Shown here one piece after another: positions 12,404 through 24,985 of a stretch of DNA of 64,000 nucleotides. Source of the DNA: Acytostelium subglobosum LB1 (taxonomy: Eukaryota > Evosea > Eumycetozoa > Acytosteliales > Acytosteliaceae). The stretch covers positions 248,001 through 312,000 of the forward strand of contig NW_012236524.1 in assembly GCF_000787575.1 (NCBI RefSeq), given 5' to 3'. Position 1 is the stretch's first letter. Each line of letters starts with the position of its first letter. The notes under the pieces were generated by a model. It saw nothing but the letters and a program-made list of their open reading frames with translations, was not told the origin of the DNA and ran no database searches. The position numbers were made by a program, and so were the translations under genes.

Positions 12404-12550
12404 TAACAATACATATATAACTTGGACATCCATCCATTCGTTGTGTCCTCGTCGCCTCATTTTGTGTTGCCAACTTTGTTTCCCAAATTGATGACCATTC
12501 ACATGATTTGACTCAAACACATAGACAGATAAAGAAAAGGATAACATAAG

Positions 12551-13369
12551 ATGGGTCTACTAACAGTATTGAAGAAGATGAAACAGAAGGAGAAGGAACT
12601 TAGACTGTTGATGCTGTAAGTCATGTCAATGAATACATAACATTGTTGAGGCATACATATCTAACACAACCAACACGACGATAACAAGTGGACTTGATAA
12701 TGCTGGCAAGACAACGATTCTGAAGAAGTTCAATGGTGAAGACATTTCAACGATCAGTCCTACATTGGGATTCAACATACAGACATTGGTTTACAAAGAG
12801 TATGTTTGAATGAAGCTCATGAATGAATGAATGAATGAATGAATGAATGAATGAATGAATGAATGAATGAATGAATGAATGACTAATCCTTGACGATGTT
12901 TGATCAACATAGTTATAAGCTCAACATATGGGATATTGGAGGACAGAAGACATTGAGATCATATTGGAGGAACTATTATGAAGAGAATGATGCTGTCATA
13001 TGGGTTATAGACAGTTCAGACATTAGACGTTTAGATGATTGCAAGAAAGAGTTGAAGGCATTGCTTGATGAAGAGGTACTTATACCTACAAGTTGGTGAT
13101 GATCATCACTCATCATCAAACAACAACTAACATGTTATTATATGATCAATTAGAAACTGGCTGGAGCTACATTCTTGGTGTTTGCCAATAAGCAGGACTT
13201 GGATGGAGCAAAGACAACTGATGAGATCATCAAGTATCTTGACCTGGAATCATTGACCACTCATAATTGGAAGATACAGAGTTGTAGTGCAGTCACTGGT
13301 GAAGGGCTTGAAGCTGGAATCGAATGGGTTGTCAATGATATTGTATCAAGATGCTTCATCTTGGATTAG
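12551..13369 (+). CDS. arl2: ADP-ribosylation factor-like GTPase Arl2
   Basis: Four exons (12551-12615, 12689-12799, 12913-13075, 13154-13369) encode 184 residues, the same length as human ARL2. It begins [20 protein letters not shown], close to ARL2, and contains [10 protein letters not shown] (P-loop), PTLGFNIQT (switch I), [18 protein letters not shown] (switch II), NKQD and CSAV guanine-binding motifs. Gly2 is present. ARL2 acts with tubulin cofactor D in tubulin folding and with BART in mitochondria. The start lies only 147 bases after the RabGAP stop. The second intron is mostly a GAAT microsatellite. Confidence 0.95.
12821..12880 (+). repeat. (GAAT)15 microsatellite in an arl2 intron
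   Basis: Fifteen perfect GAAT copies fill more than half of the 113-base second intron of arl2 (12800-12912). The run ends about 30 bases before the 3' splice site. Confidence 0.97.
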
Positions 13370-13565
13370 ATCAAATCACTTTCACACTTGCTTGATGGGC
13401 AAAGGTCTCAAGCAAACTCATAATCGTCATCATTATGGAATGGACTGGATGATCAGGTCCATGGATTATTTATATATACTACATCATCAGGATGGTCGAT
13501 GGCTGCAGCCAACATCAATGACAGCCACTTGATGATGATCATCATGTCCATCGATTGATGGACGC

Positions 13566-14570
13566 TCACAACTTGCTCTCGATTGCCATCTTACGGACAC
13601 CTCCACCACCAGGGGAGGATGGCAGTGCGCGTTGTAATCCAGCAGCAGTTATAAAGTTATCCAACAATCCTTTGTACTCTTTGGCATGCATCTTCATGTG
13701 TAATACATGCTCCGAGTCATCGAAGCATCTATAATTGATCAGGTTATGGTCGATCAATGCCACGCTTAGACGACGACGGAAGCGCTCGACAATGTTCCAG
13801 TCGACCAACGAGTCGGCGCGCGAGTATATCAGCAGGTGTTGCCAACGATTGGTCTTGTTGGCCAGCGTCGAATAGTAGTTGAACACCAGTGGTGCCCAGA
13901 ACACCGCGAGCACTGGTGACAAGAGCACCGCCACCAAGAACACAGGCAATGGCACAGCCTTCTGCAGTGCTTGGAAGCCAGTGATGAGAGACAGCGTGGG
14001 AAGCGAGTCCATGATCACGCCCTTGATGTAGGAATGAATGAATGTAAACTCCTTTTGTGACTTCATCAATCTGAGCATGTGCGCATAGTTGAATCCACCG
14101 CCATTTGAGAACATGTGAATAATGATCTGTTTACATCGTGGCTTGGACTCCAAGTAACTCTTGATCTGTCTCAATATCCTCACAGCCTTGAACTTGGCAA
14201 ATGTTGTAAGTGCACTTGATTGATTGATTGATTGGGTCAGCATTGATTGAACGAATGATTGATTGATTGAGTGGATTGATACCTACAAGTCAAAGAATGG
14301 TGTCGCATATTGGATGGTGTCACAACCTTTCTTGTTCCAATAATGGGCATACTTTGAGAGTTGCTTGTGACCTGATCCAACCCATCCAAGTAGTAGTACA
14401 AGTGGAGGATCTATATTAACACTGGTATTGAACACTGCCAGCGGTCCATTCATCTCAGCATATCCATAAACGAATATTTGTTTGTTTGTTGCTGCTGATG
14501 ATGTTGTTGTAATAGTTGAAGAATCATCATTCTTCTCAGACTTGTTCTTTATCTTATTATTTGTTGTCAT
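13566..14570 (-). CDS. TMEM53/DUF829-like alpha/beta hydrolase
   Basis: Two exons (14570-14287 and 14214-13566) give 310 residues. After a Lys/Ser/Thr-rich leader, PLVLLLGWVGSGHKQLSKY matches the opening of DUF829/TMEM53 proteins, and IIIHMFSNGGGFNY supplies the nucleophile elbow with Ser in SNGG. A hydrophobic stretch (PVFLVAVLLSPVLAVFWAP) sits mid-protein, and the ending DSLVDWNIVERF and SEHVLHMKMH contains plausible Asp and His of the triad. TMEM53 is a nuclear-envelope protein in animals; the substrate is unknown. It converges with arl2, with 196 bases between the stops. Confidence 0.85.
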
Positions 14571-15250
14571 TTGACTTTATCACTATGAAGATAGATAGTT
14601 TAGTTTAGTTTAGTTTAGTGAGAGAACAAGAATGAAGAATGAAGAATCATTGATTCAATCACATTATTAGTGAGATTGAACATGTACTTGTTGTTCAAGC
14701 ACCACTAATCCTTCAATCGATAAACAATTTCCGCTTCAGGTCATCTTTGTCGACATCACCACCCCACACACTTTAGTCCAATCACATGTGACATTGAGAT
14801 ATCCCATTGGGTAAGAGTTATCCGGAAATATTAAGATTTATCTCAAAGCAAGTCAAGTCCAGTTTAATGATAATATCATGACAGTCTACTACGACCATAT
14901 CTCATTGACATCTCCAATTGTTTAGACAAGGCGGGACTCCTACGATGAACTCAATTGCTCCTCCTCTCCAAGGTTGTTACCATTATTAAGATTGTATCTG
15001 TGTTGTTTGATAATGCTGAACAAGCATCATACTTGTTGCCAATTGAAATTATGGAGTAGTTTGATGGTGATCCCAAATGTGAAGGAAGGAAGTTCCAAAC
15101 TCAATTTAGGAAGATTTGATAAAAAATCAATAAATTAAAAGTTTGCAACAACACTGAGCGAGTGTGTGGAGGAGGCGATACCCAACAGAGATAGATTGGT
15201 GTTTGTACATTCAATCGCTGTTCCTCATATCCCCTGTGTCACATCCAACA
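14571..15250. other. Intergenic region upstream of rpl38
   Basis: The spacer separates divergent genes. It has a short TTTAG tandem (about 14598-14619), otherwise non-repetitive sequence, and an AT-rich stretch near 15115-15145. The rpl38 5' leader and promoter must lie at its right end. No RNA gene is recognised. Confidence 0.5.
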
Positions 15251-15705
15251 ATGGTATGTGTTATATCTCTCTTTCATGACAGACGACAGATTAGATCAAT
15301 CAATCCTGACACATCAATCATCAATCATCGTCAATCAATCAATGTAGCCAAAGCAAATCCGTGAAATCAAAGACTTCCTCCTGACTGTCCGTCGCAAGGA
15401 CGCCAAGGAGGTCAGAATCAAGAGAAACGGCAAGGTCTCCAAGTTCAAGGTTCGTTGTGGAAGATTCCTGTACACTCTCAAGGTCCAAGACCAAGAGAAG
15501 GCTTCCAAGTTGTTGAACATTCTTCCACAGGTAAGCGATATCTAGCAGCAAGTGAAGCGAGCGATCGAATGAATGAATGAATGAATGGATTGTTTGATGC
15601 GATACATACAGGAATACAGAGGATACAGTTAGACTTACACATATATACCATTACACAATCAAACAGAATGTCCCACAGGTCCACATTGACAAGAAGTCCA
15701 AGTAA
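15251..15705 (+). CDS. rpl38: 60S ribosomal protein L38 (eL38)
   Basis: Three exons join in phase (15251-15253, 15348-15530, 15667-15705) to give 74 residues. The protein begins [20 protein letters not shown] and continues [20 protein letters not shown], diagnostic of eL38, a small protein of the large subunit. The coding part of the first exon is only the start codon: ATG is followed at once by GTATGT and the next exon begins with Pro. This is seen in ribosomal protein genes of several lineages. The tail after ILPQ ([12 protein letters not shown]) is on the third exon. Confidence 0.95.
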
Positions 15706-15904
15706 ACGGATTGATCATTTCATTGCCTTTAGCATGGAACAGGAATAAACCTTTAGACCTATTGACACAGATATCAATGTCCAGACTCTCTATCTATCTA
15801 CTCTCTTGCGATACATGGACAGGACAAGAACAAGAAGACAACTACTACATCAATGATGATGATGATGGTTCATTCACTCACTGATCGATCCTGGAGTGAA
15901 AGGT

Positions 15905-17312
15905 TTAATGATTGATGTTTGAGATTATATCGAATAGGATATCGTTGGTAGTCTTTGGCTTGAAGTTGTGGATCTGGAAAGACTTGTTGTGTACATCGTC
16001 AATGGTAATCTCGGGTAGGAATGTAAGACCGGTTATATGTTGCAGCCATCTGAATGGTCTGCCCTTGATATTGTGACTGGCCGATGTGAATGACGCCTCG
16101 TCACTGCCCAACAGGAAGTGATTGGAGGCATTGAGTGTGATCAATCCCTTATCATTGGGATCTAAACTCTCCAACAATCTCTGACCTCTAATCTCATTGC
16201 CATTCATCGATGGCACGACCGATACCATCTTCAAGTTTGGATAATAATAGAATTGCATCGTCAACATATTGTTGTTGGCTTGATTGATTGAAGTGATTGA
16301 TTGGAGTGATTGATTGAAGTGATTGATTTGAGTGTTAGTTGAGTTGAGTTGGACTCGATGATCAACGTCCAAGGACCAATGAGGACATACCAGATGTGAT
16401 GATCAATGTTACATATATTTCTGATGGAGTGAGTATTGATGGTTGGGATGATGTTGAGGTTGTCGCCACGTCTGTACAGTTCAGGTCAACATCGATCTGG
16501 TTGCAGAATACCTCTTGGAATGATCGCAACTCATTGTATAATATGAATAGTGGCAATGGCGCATGTTTGAGTAGAGGGTGCTTGTCCATGATTGGCGGCT
16601 GACTCTGTTTCTGTATGGTCATGTGTGCTTGGATGGGCCGCATGACCGCCGCCGTCGTGATATTGCCACTCTTGAGCTTGGCCTCAAAGTCTGCCAACTC
16701 CTTGGCTTTGCGTTGCTCCTGCGCGGCGACATCGACTAGCTTGGCCTTCATCTGTTCGAGCTCCTGGAGCTTGGCGATGCGCTTGGACATCTCCCACTCG
16801 AGTCGCTCGATCACCTTGTTTGATTGATGGCCCGAGTGATAGCCTGACGGGCGATCGCTGAGGAAGTGCGACTCGGATGAGAGGTTGAGTCGCTGGTCAT
16901 TGATATCGAATGGCAGGGCAGCTTCGAGTTGCGTCAGCTGTGATTGTACCGTGTCCTTCTCATAAGCCAACGCGTTCAATGTGTTGTCCAGGTGTTCAGA
17001 TCTTCGCTTCTCATCATCGACTGTTGTGCGTTGTCTCTCCAACACTTGCTCCAACTGTGTGTCAATCTGTGATAGCTGCATCAGTAGCTGCAGGCATCCA
17101 CCACTATCAAGTGTAGAGTATAACATATCTGGTGACATGTCATCCTCTTCGCCGTCGCCATCACCATCACCATCGCCATTCATATCTGATCTTGGTATCG
17201 CAGCCACACGCTTATTAAGCATCTGCACTGTGTCCCTCTTCAAACGATCAACCAAACCAATGGACAATGATTGATATTGAGTTATATTATTAATATCATC
17301 TATGTTATGCAT
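15905..17312 (-). CDS. thoc5: THO complex subunit 5 (THOC5-like)
   Basis: Two exons (17312-16391 and 16278-15905) give 431 residues. I chose the ATG at 17312; the frame extends upstream only as Ile/Tyr-rich leader sequence. The N-terminal half is a coiled coil (about 60-230, with RLEWEMSKRIAKLQELEQM), preceded by an Asp-Gly repeat. The C-terminal half carries HPLLKHAPLPLFILYNELR, FYYYPNLKMVSVVPS and GRPFRWLQHITGLTFLPE, which match the conserved core of THOC5. THO couples transcription with mRNA export. It is shorter than human THOC5, lacking most of the C-terminal half. The assignment rests on these motifs recalled from the family. Confidence 0.82.
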
Positions 17313-17508
17313 TGTATATATGTAGTATATGTATATGAAGTATAAGTATATGTATATGTATATGTTGCGCAAGTAATTTAATGAGTGAAGCTCACTTGAG
17401 TCAAACAATTCACTCACATGACTTCAAAGTCATTCGTCGAAACTTACTCATTCATCTCACTTCACGAACGAAAGTATACAGATACACACACACAGGAGAG
17501 AGATAGAG

Positions 17509-20500
17509 ATGTCTAAGAAGTCTGGGTCATCTTCGTCATCATCAACAACGTCAAAGGATGACAAGTCAAAGACAAAGGACGACAAGTCAAAGACAAAAGA
17601 TGACAAGTCAAAGACTAAAGACGATAAGTCAAAGCCTGCTGATGCCAAGGGCAAGAAAGGAGTAGATCCACCAGCTGCCCCATCTGCCAAAGGAGGAGAC
17701 AAAGGAAAGAAGGATGGACCACCAGCCCCTGGTGGCGCAGCTGCACCTCCAGGTGAACCGCCCAAGGTATGAACATGAATCATCGTCATGCTTGAGCAGC
17801 AAGTTGACTGACACATACACATCAATCAATCAATCATCAATTAATGAAGCCAAGATGGACGGGTAAGGTACCTGTACAATACTTGAATGAGTATTGCCAG
17901 AAACAGCATATGGAGAGACCGGTGTTTGGTGAGACAAAGCCAGCAAAGTCGACGACAGGTGAACAGTTGCATCGTGCAAAGGTTACATTGACATTCGAAG
18001 GCAAGAAGAAGATAAAGACGACAAAGACATATATGCCACCGCACTCTAGTCCAACAATGCTGGAGGCTAGATCATACGCTGCATTGGTGGCCCTGCACGA
18101 CCTGATGGGCAATACAAACATCAATAAGCTGTTCCCGCCCGAGTACACTCCCTTTTGGCTTCAGCTGACTGAGGAGGCCAAGATCCAGCAGGCCGAGCAG
18201 GAGAAGTTTGAGCGCGAGCAGCAGGCTGAGGAGCAGCGACTCAAAGAGGAGGAGCCCACTCACACACAGCAGGTGCCCTCGATCAACATGTCTGAGGAGG
18301 CCATCCGCGCGGTGCACTCACTGGTCAAGCAGATGAACCTCCACGTTGAGACGACGGCTGGCAGCGAGCCTGGCGATGTGGACATGGCCGAGCTGAATGA
18401 GCGAGAGATGGATGCGCTAACCTCGACTCTGAACGGGTTGGGCTTCAAGAACAGCGACATCCAGGCGGCGTTTGGTCGTGTGCGCGACCTTTCAAGTGTT
18501 GCCAATGTAATATCATGGCTATGTCTTAATGTGCGCGAATCTGAACTGCCCGCCTCATTCAGGCCTAAACATATTGGAATCCAGAAGAAGACAGTTGTGA
18601 CACAGGCCACTGGCAATGCAGAGTTGGATGAGTGTGTGGCTAAGCTGGCCGCGTATGGCTGGACTGAGAAGGAGATACACTCGAGTCTGGAGGATGGCGT
18701 CGTGGGCGACAACATGTTGGCCAGAGCTTACTACAAGCTCACTGGCGTTGAGATCAATACCGATGGCACTGGAGACGCAGACATCAAAGGCGACGAGCTA
18801 CAGGCTTTACAATCAATCTATGAGGCCACATTCAAGGCCCTGACAAAGGATCACTACAAGGTGCGTCTGGATGATGGACTTGGCGAGCTGGAGGTCATCT
18901 TCCCCGCGGCGTGCAACTATCCCGCCAACCCACCCATCTTCCTGTTCCTGCCTAATGATCGATCAAAGCATCATCGTGCATACCGCGTGTGCAAGGAGAT
19001 GATCAATCAATGTGTGACTCAATCACTCAATCAACCAATGGTGTTCATGATAATTGGATGGCTGAACTCCAGCGCCAAGGACACACTCAACGCGCAGGTC
19101 AGCTCGATAGACGCTCGAATGGACCTAAACGAGCTCAGTATTGATGGCGCGATCATTGACCCACTGGGCAAGGCGTCGAGTGGCGGCAAGCAACAGACCA
19201 GACGATCAGGCAGCGGAGTGGTGATGAACAATGAGAAGATCAATGTTGAGATGAAGAACTACATGGAGCAGGTCGCTCATAATGAGAAGAGCAAACCGAT
19301 CAGGAAGGTTCGCGAGTCCCTTCCCGTGTTCTCCAAGCGTCAAGAGTTCATCAATGTGCTTGGTGGTAATCAGGTGGTTGTGGTCACTGGAGAGACAGGT
19401 TCGGGCAAGTCCACACAGATCCCACAATATATCTTGGAGTCCCTGGTGGCCAAGGGCCAGGGCAGCAGCTGCAACATCATCTGTTCTCAGCCGCGACGTA
19501 TCTCTGCCATTGGTGTGGCCGAGCGTGTGGCATCCGAGTGGGCGGGTGGCGAGAAAGATCGAGTCGGACAAACAGTTGGCTATCAGATCAGAAACGAGGT
19601 AAAGCGAAGCAAGGACACCAGACTGCTATTCGTGACGACTGGTATCCTGCTGAGGATGATGCTCGATGCCAACCCCATCGCTGACGTATCGCACATCATC
19701 ATTGATGAGGTGCACGAACGCTCGATGGACAACGACTTCCTGCTGATCATTCTCAAGCAGCTTCTGGTGAAGCGCAAGAACCTCAAGCTAATCCTGATGA
19801 GTGCCACACTCGATGCCAAGCTCATCGCAGGATACTTTGGCATTGGCGAGCAGGCCATCTTCTCAATCGCTGGTTTCACCTATCCCGTCGAGACCATCTA
19901 TCTCGAGGACTCAATCAGACAAATCAACTACCGTCCACCTTACTCATATGGTCGATCATCATCAACTTCTACTACATCAACTACATCCACTACGTCAACC
20001 ACGTCAACTACATCAACAACATCAACAACATCAACAACATCAACAACATCAAACCCTCAAGAAGAGATGTTGGATGCGATGGGAGTCAAGATGGATCAGA
20101 AGAGAATCAATGTGGACTTTATCGAGAACCTTGTTGGATACTTGGTCAGAAGACAATTGAATGGCAACGGCACACCCAAGTCGATATTGGTGTTTGTTCC
20201 AGGTTTCGCAGACATCATTCAGATCATCAATGCATTGAACTATCGCGAGGACGCCTCGTCCATGTGGTGCCTGCCACTGCACTCGTCTCTCTCGCCACGC
20301 GACCAGCAAAAGGTGTTTGAGCGCCCGCCCAAGGGCAAGGTCAAGGTGATAGTCAGCACCAACATTGCCGAGACTTCAATCACCATCGACGACATTGGTG
20401 TGGTGATCGACACTGGTCGCGTCAATCAGATGAACTATAACGCATTCACAAAGAACTCCATGATGAGCGAGTCATGGATTGCCCGTGCCGCCGCGCGCCA

Positions 20501-21933
20501 GCGTGCCGGTCGTGCCGGTCGTACATCGGCGGGCATTTGTTACAAGCTGTTCACCAAGAGCATGGAGCAGCAGTTTGACGAGCAGGAGATACCCGAGATT
20601 CTGCGCACGCCACTCCAGCAGCTGTGTCTACACGTCAAGTTGTTCCAGAGCCAGCTGCAGCAGGGCAAGGCGCGAAAGATACACGAATTTTTGGCAATGG
20701 CCATCCAGCCTCCATCGCGCGAGCTAGTGCAGCACGCCATCGAGGAGCTAGTCTCGATCAACGCCATCGATGCCAACGAGAAGTTGTTGCCACTTGGCTA
20801 TCATTTGGCATCACTGCCCGTCGACATCTACATTGGCAAGATGTTGTTGTTTGGCTGCATCTTCCGATGTCTCGATCCCATCCTTACCATTGCCGCCACA
20901 CTATCTTACAAGACACCATTCATCACCACAGCGCAAGACCGATCACAACGACCAGGTGACAAGTTCAGCTTTGGTCATCAAAGTGATCACTTCTCATTCT
21001 TTATCGCCTACGATCATTGGAGAAAGTCCATTCGTGATGGCAACGAGTACCAGTTCTGCAAAGATGTAAGTTGAATCGATTGATTGGAACTATTCCAAGG
21101 ACTCAACCTCACACTCAATCAATCAAAGAACAATCTCTCCATTCCTACATTGCGCACGATCCAGGACCTTAGAGTTCAGTTCATGGAACAGTTGTCAGAT
21201 ATTGGATTCTTGCCTCATGGTCTCAGCGTCAAGTCGATCAACAAGGCACTGAAGCATGGCAGTAGTGGATCGGATTTGGTAAGCGAGTGTTGTGGAGCGA
21301 TTTACAACTCATTCGCAAGCAATCAAAAGGTGATCAAAGCAGTCCTCTGTGCTGGAATGTATCCAAAGATCACAAGAATCGATGTACCCGAGGCCACCTA
21401 CACCAAGGCAGCAGGCGGTGCCATCCAGAACAAATATGATCCACAAAAGCTGTTGCTACTTATCCGCAATGACAAGAGTATGTTGCCAACATCGCGCCAC
21501 CCAAACAATCAACCAAACAATCAACTAACCAACGGATTCAACACAACAACATTCAGGAAACGAACGAGTATTCATTCATCCAAGATCAGTCAATACACAG
21601 GAGGGCGAGTTTGTCTCACCTTTCTTGTTGTACCATGAGAGGATGAAGACTTCCAGACTGTTCCTTCATCATACGACCAACATCAGTCCACTGACATTGT
21701 TGTTGTTCTCAATTGGTGGAACAATCGATATTGACCAAGCATTCCAACACATCACATTGGACAAGTGGCTAAAGTTCAAAGCCAGTGGCAAGATACTTGT
21801 AATACTCAAAGAGGTTCGCATGCTCCTAGACCGACTACTGGAGCTCAAGATCAGTGATCCAACCTACGACACTTCCTCCTCCGTTGTCATTGACATCATT
21901 CTCAAGATTGTATCAAACGAAGGATTTATATAA
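17509..21933 (+). CDS. DHX57-type DEAH-box RNA helicase
   Basis: Four exons (17509-17766, 17850-21065, 21129-21477, 21557-21933) give 1399 residues, close to human DHX57. Exon 1 is a Lys/Asp/Ser-rich tail with DDKSKTK repeats. Next come a dsRBD-like or DHX29-like segment (WTGKVPVQYLNEYC), a UBA-like region (about 270-320), an RWD domain (about 400-500, DELQALQSIYEATF), then the helicase core: GETGSGKST, IIIDEVHERS, LMSAT, STNIAETSITIDD and QRAGRAGR. HA2/OB parts (LPLGYHLASLPVDIYIGKM, FLLYHERMKTSR) complete the DEAH/RHA layout. A Thr-Thr-Ser repeat separates the two RecA lobes. It could alternatively be called DHX29-like, but UBA plus RWD favours DHX57. Cytoplasmic RNA remodelling is the inferred role. 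Confidence 0.92.
19961..20053 (+). repeat. Thr-Thr-Ser trinucleotide-rich repeat within the helicase gene
   Basis: An imperfect ACA/TCA/ACT-type repeat encodes about 30 residues of Ser and Thr between the first and second RecA-like lobes of the helicase. It is in frame and likely forms a flexible loop. Confidence 0.85.
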
Positions 21934-22082
21934 ACATCAGGTGATCAGTGAACTTCAAACCCGACATCGTCATCATTACATGAGTTTTCCAACACAACCA
22001 CACTAATGATCAATCATTCAATCTAGATTTATCATTCAATCAATCAAGATAAGATACAAATATATACATATTATAATTGTCA

Positions 22083-22968
22083 ATGGCGAATACAATAGTT
22101 ATGTTGTTAATATGCAGCATAGTTGTTGTGTATGCTAGTAAACCAAATGATGATGACCTTAATATGATGTCATCAATATGCAAGAACTTCCCTGATCTAT
22201 GTCCAGGTCAACAGACGCCTCCATTGGCACCGACTTCAACAATGGATCAACAACATCAAACAGATCAGTTCAATGACAATACCCATGCCCATGACCATGA
22301 TCAACAACGATCATTGATACCAATCATCTTGTTGACAGTGTTGATCATCACATTATGTCTTGTGATTGGAGTACGCTGGTTGTATAACTCAATGCTCAAG
22401 TCAGATAGTGAGGCACTGAAAGATCTCGAGTCAATCAAGGATGAAGTGGAACCCAACGACAAGGATTTACTACTAGCCGATATCAAACATCAGCTAGAAG
22501 AGAAGAACTTTAATAACTTGGACAAGTTATTGATGGAGTACGAGAAGAAGGAGTATAAAGCTGATGACAATAATGAGATACAGTTGATGGCTGACATCAG
22601 ATCGATGGTCAGCATATATCGCGAGGCCAACCATCTCCTCGTCCAATACGATCAGTATCGAAAGGGCATCATTACAAACTTTAATGATCAACTTGATGAC
22701 TATGATCAACTCAGAGCAATGGCACTTCCACACCGAGGTATGTACAAGACAGTTGCTGGCGACCTGGCGAGCAGCACCTTTCCACCCATCCACTCATCAC
22801 TAATCACTGGTTCAATCAATCATAGAGAGGTTTGGCGATGTATTCTTGGATCAGGACAATGACTTTGAGATGGAAAGGAAGAAGCTGGAGACTGTGGCAG
22901 AGATGAAGAAGATGATTCAGGAGAGTGGAGGAGCTGGAGTTGGAGCTGATGATGATAATAATAATAAT

Positions 22969-23023
<55 letters not shown>

Positions 23024-24081
23024 TCATGGACAATTCATTCCAATACCTTACCAACTTGGCGGACAACAAACAGATTGATCCCAGCAACATGCCGTTGGCA
23101 CTCGAGCTCTACAATCAAATGAATAGTAATCAGAAGACGTTGTTCCTTGGATTTGTACAGCCTGAGGAGTCATCATCCTCCACCTCCGATCTGATGAGTC
23201 TCATACCAAAGGAGGAGCCACTACAAGATGGCGACTACAATGATGATGAGATAGAGTCCATCAACAACAACAACAACAATAATCGAACATCCAAACGATC
23301 AAGCAAGAGACTATCAATGTTGGATGTGTTTATGATGATTGAACAAAAGAAGGAGAAGGATAAATGGGAGCGATTCTATTTAAAGATGTGCGAGAAGAAT
23401 AAGAAAGACGAACAGAGACGAAGGGAGAAGCAACAGGATCGAGAGGAGCGTGAGAGGCAACATCTGAGGGACGCATGCGAGAAGCGTCAACGTGCCTACC
23501 AGAAGAAGATGGACGATTATGAGGCTAACCAAAAAACCGCCAAAGATAAGCGCGACAAGATCAATCTCAAGAACAAGGTGGAGCGAGACAATTTCCACTA
23601 CCGCATCTTGGCCAAGCTCGTGCTGCTCATCTACTGTGCCTTTGCCATATCCCATGCCTACTCGATACTCATTACCCCACTACACAACCTGTCGTACTGC
23701 ACGCCTATATTCAGTATCATAACGGGTCCGTCAATGGACCCACGTTGCTCCATCCGCGACCTGGGCCCTCTCATCAAGTTGGTCTCCGCGATATGCTTCG
23801 TGCTGTTGCTCCCTGGCTGGTGTCCTGCATGTGTTTACCTCGTGCCCGTTGGCTTGGCACTATACTCCTACACCTCAGAGTTCTACAACTTCTTCCTGCA
23901 GCACTGTTTGCACATCATAATCACTCTATCGTTGCTCTGCTTCTGGGGACGATTCAGTCAGTCATACCCCAGTCTCCATCACCAACTGGCGTATGACCTG
24001 CTCATCCTTGGCTTCGCCTTGTGCTCCTGTTTCCTTTTCCCTCCAATTGGTCTAGGTCTACTAGGTACATATATAAAGTAA
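22083..24081 (+). CDS. Multi-pass membrane protein with signal peptide and Asn run
   Basis: Two exons (22083-22737, 22826-24081) give 636 residues; the ATG at 22083 is the first in frame. It has a signal peptide (residues 1-20), a short luminal segment with His/Asp residues, a membrane helix (LIPIILLTVLIITLCLVIG, about residues 79-97), a charged helical region, an Asn tract of about 20 residues, and a Lys/Arg/Glu coiled coil (about 420-500). The C-terminal 170 residues contain four or five hydrophobic segments (for example YCAFAISHAYSILITPL, LVSAICFVLLLPGWC). No family is recognised. A coiled coil followed by a polytopic domain suggests an organelle membrane protein; that is inference. Confidence 0.75.
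22957..23023 (+). repeat. AAT/AAC trinucleotide tract encoding poly-Asn
   Basis: A run of AAT then AAC codons encodes an uninterrupted Asn tract of about 22 residues, typical of dictyostelid coding repeats and in frame with the membrane protein. Confidence 0.9.
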
Positions 24082-24197
24082 AGGTGCTCGACAACGAGTC
24101 GATTGATGATCATATTGTATATATATATATCTCGTGTTGTCCAATGGATTTATTCCATCGCTTCGCTTCAATCAATCTAAACTCCATGAATGACCAT

Positions 24198-24985
24198 TTA
24201 GGAAATCAATGGATTGTTGTAGTTCTCGATGGTCTTGTGTGTCTTTCCAAACTTGCCCAGCTTCTTCTCGCCTGCCACTCTCTCCACCTCCTTCAACTCG
24301 ATCGTAACATGTGTGAATGGCTTCCTTCTGATTCCAGTCCTTCCTCTACCCTTAAACTCTATCCTTGGTTGATAATATGATCTTCCTGTCCATATTTGAG
24401 CTGTTGATTGATTGAACGATTGAATGAATGATTGTGTTAGTACACATGCCGTGCAATGCATGAAGCTTAGTAGATGTACGTACAAACTACTAAACGATCT
24501 GGGTCGAGGTTCTTGTAGAACTCTGCATTGTAACGAGCTGATGTCATTAGACCCTTGAGCTGGTTGGCTGGGCCAATGTTGGCGAATGTGAGTTGGGCAA
24601 TAGCCTCGCGATAGCTCAGACCAGTCAAGGCCTTGAACAATGGCATCATCTTCCACTGACTGTATGGGAGGTTGCGAAGAGTGGCGATGGCCGTCTTTGG
24701 CTTGCCCTTCTCCTCGATCTCCTTTGCCTTTTGTTCCTTGAGCACTGACTGAATCAAACTTGAAGTGTTGACTGTTCCGCTAGTAGTAGTTGTCGTAGTC
24801 GTCTTTGTTGCAGCAGCAACATTAGTTGCTGTCTCTGTCTGTGTATCATTGTTGTTGATTGTGGCCTTCTTTGATGCGAATGATCTGCTGTACAGTGAGG
24901 TCGTCTGTGATCCAAACAAGCATTGACCAGTGCTCTTTGATGTAATGTACAGTCGACTAGACAGTGTTCGAACCAATTGATTCAT
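24198..24985 (-). CDS. mrpl22: Mitochondrial ribosomal protein L22 (uL22m)
   Basis: Two exons (24985-24484, 24400-24198) give 234 residues. The start is the ATG at 24985, giving an Arg/Ser-rich, acid-poor leader (MNQLVRTLSSRLYITSK) that fits a mitochondrial presequence. A Thr-rich linker precedes the uL22 core: YREAIAQLTFANIGPANQL, SARYNAEFYKNLDPDRLVV, and across the intron RSYYQPRIEFKGRGRTGIRRK and HVTIELKEV. These match the antiparallel helix and long beta hairpin of uL22, which lines the exit tunnel. It lies tail to tail with the upstream membrane protein gene. Confidence 0.88.

Noticed and set aside
14598-14619. TTTAG tandem as an internal telomere-like repeat
   Set aside because: Only about four copies, better explained as a short simple repeat.
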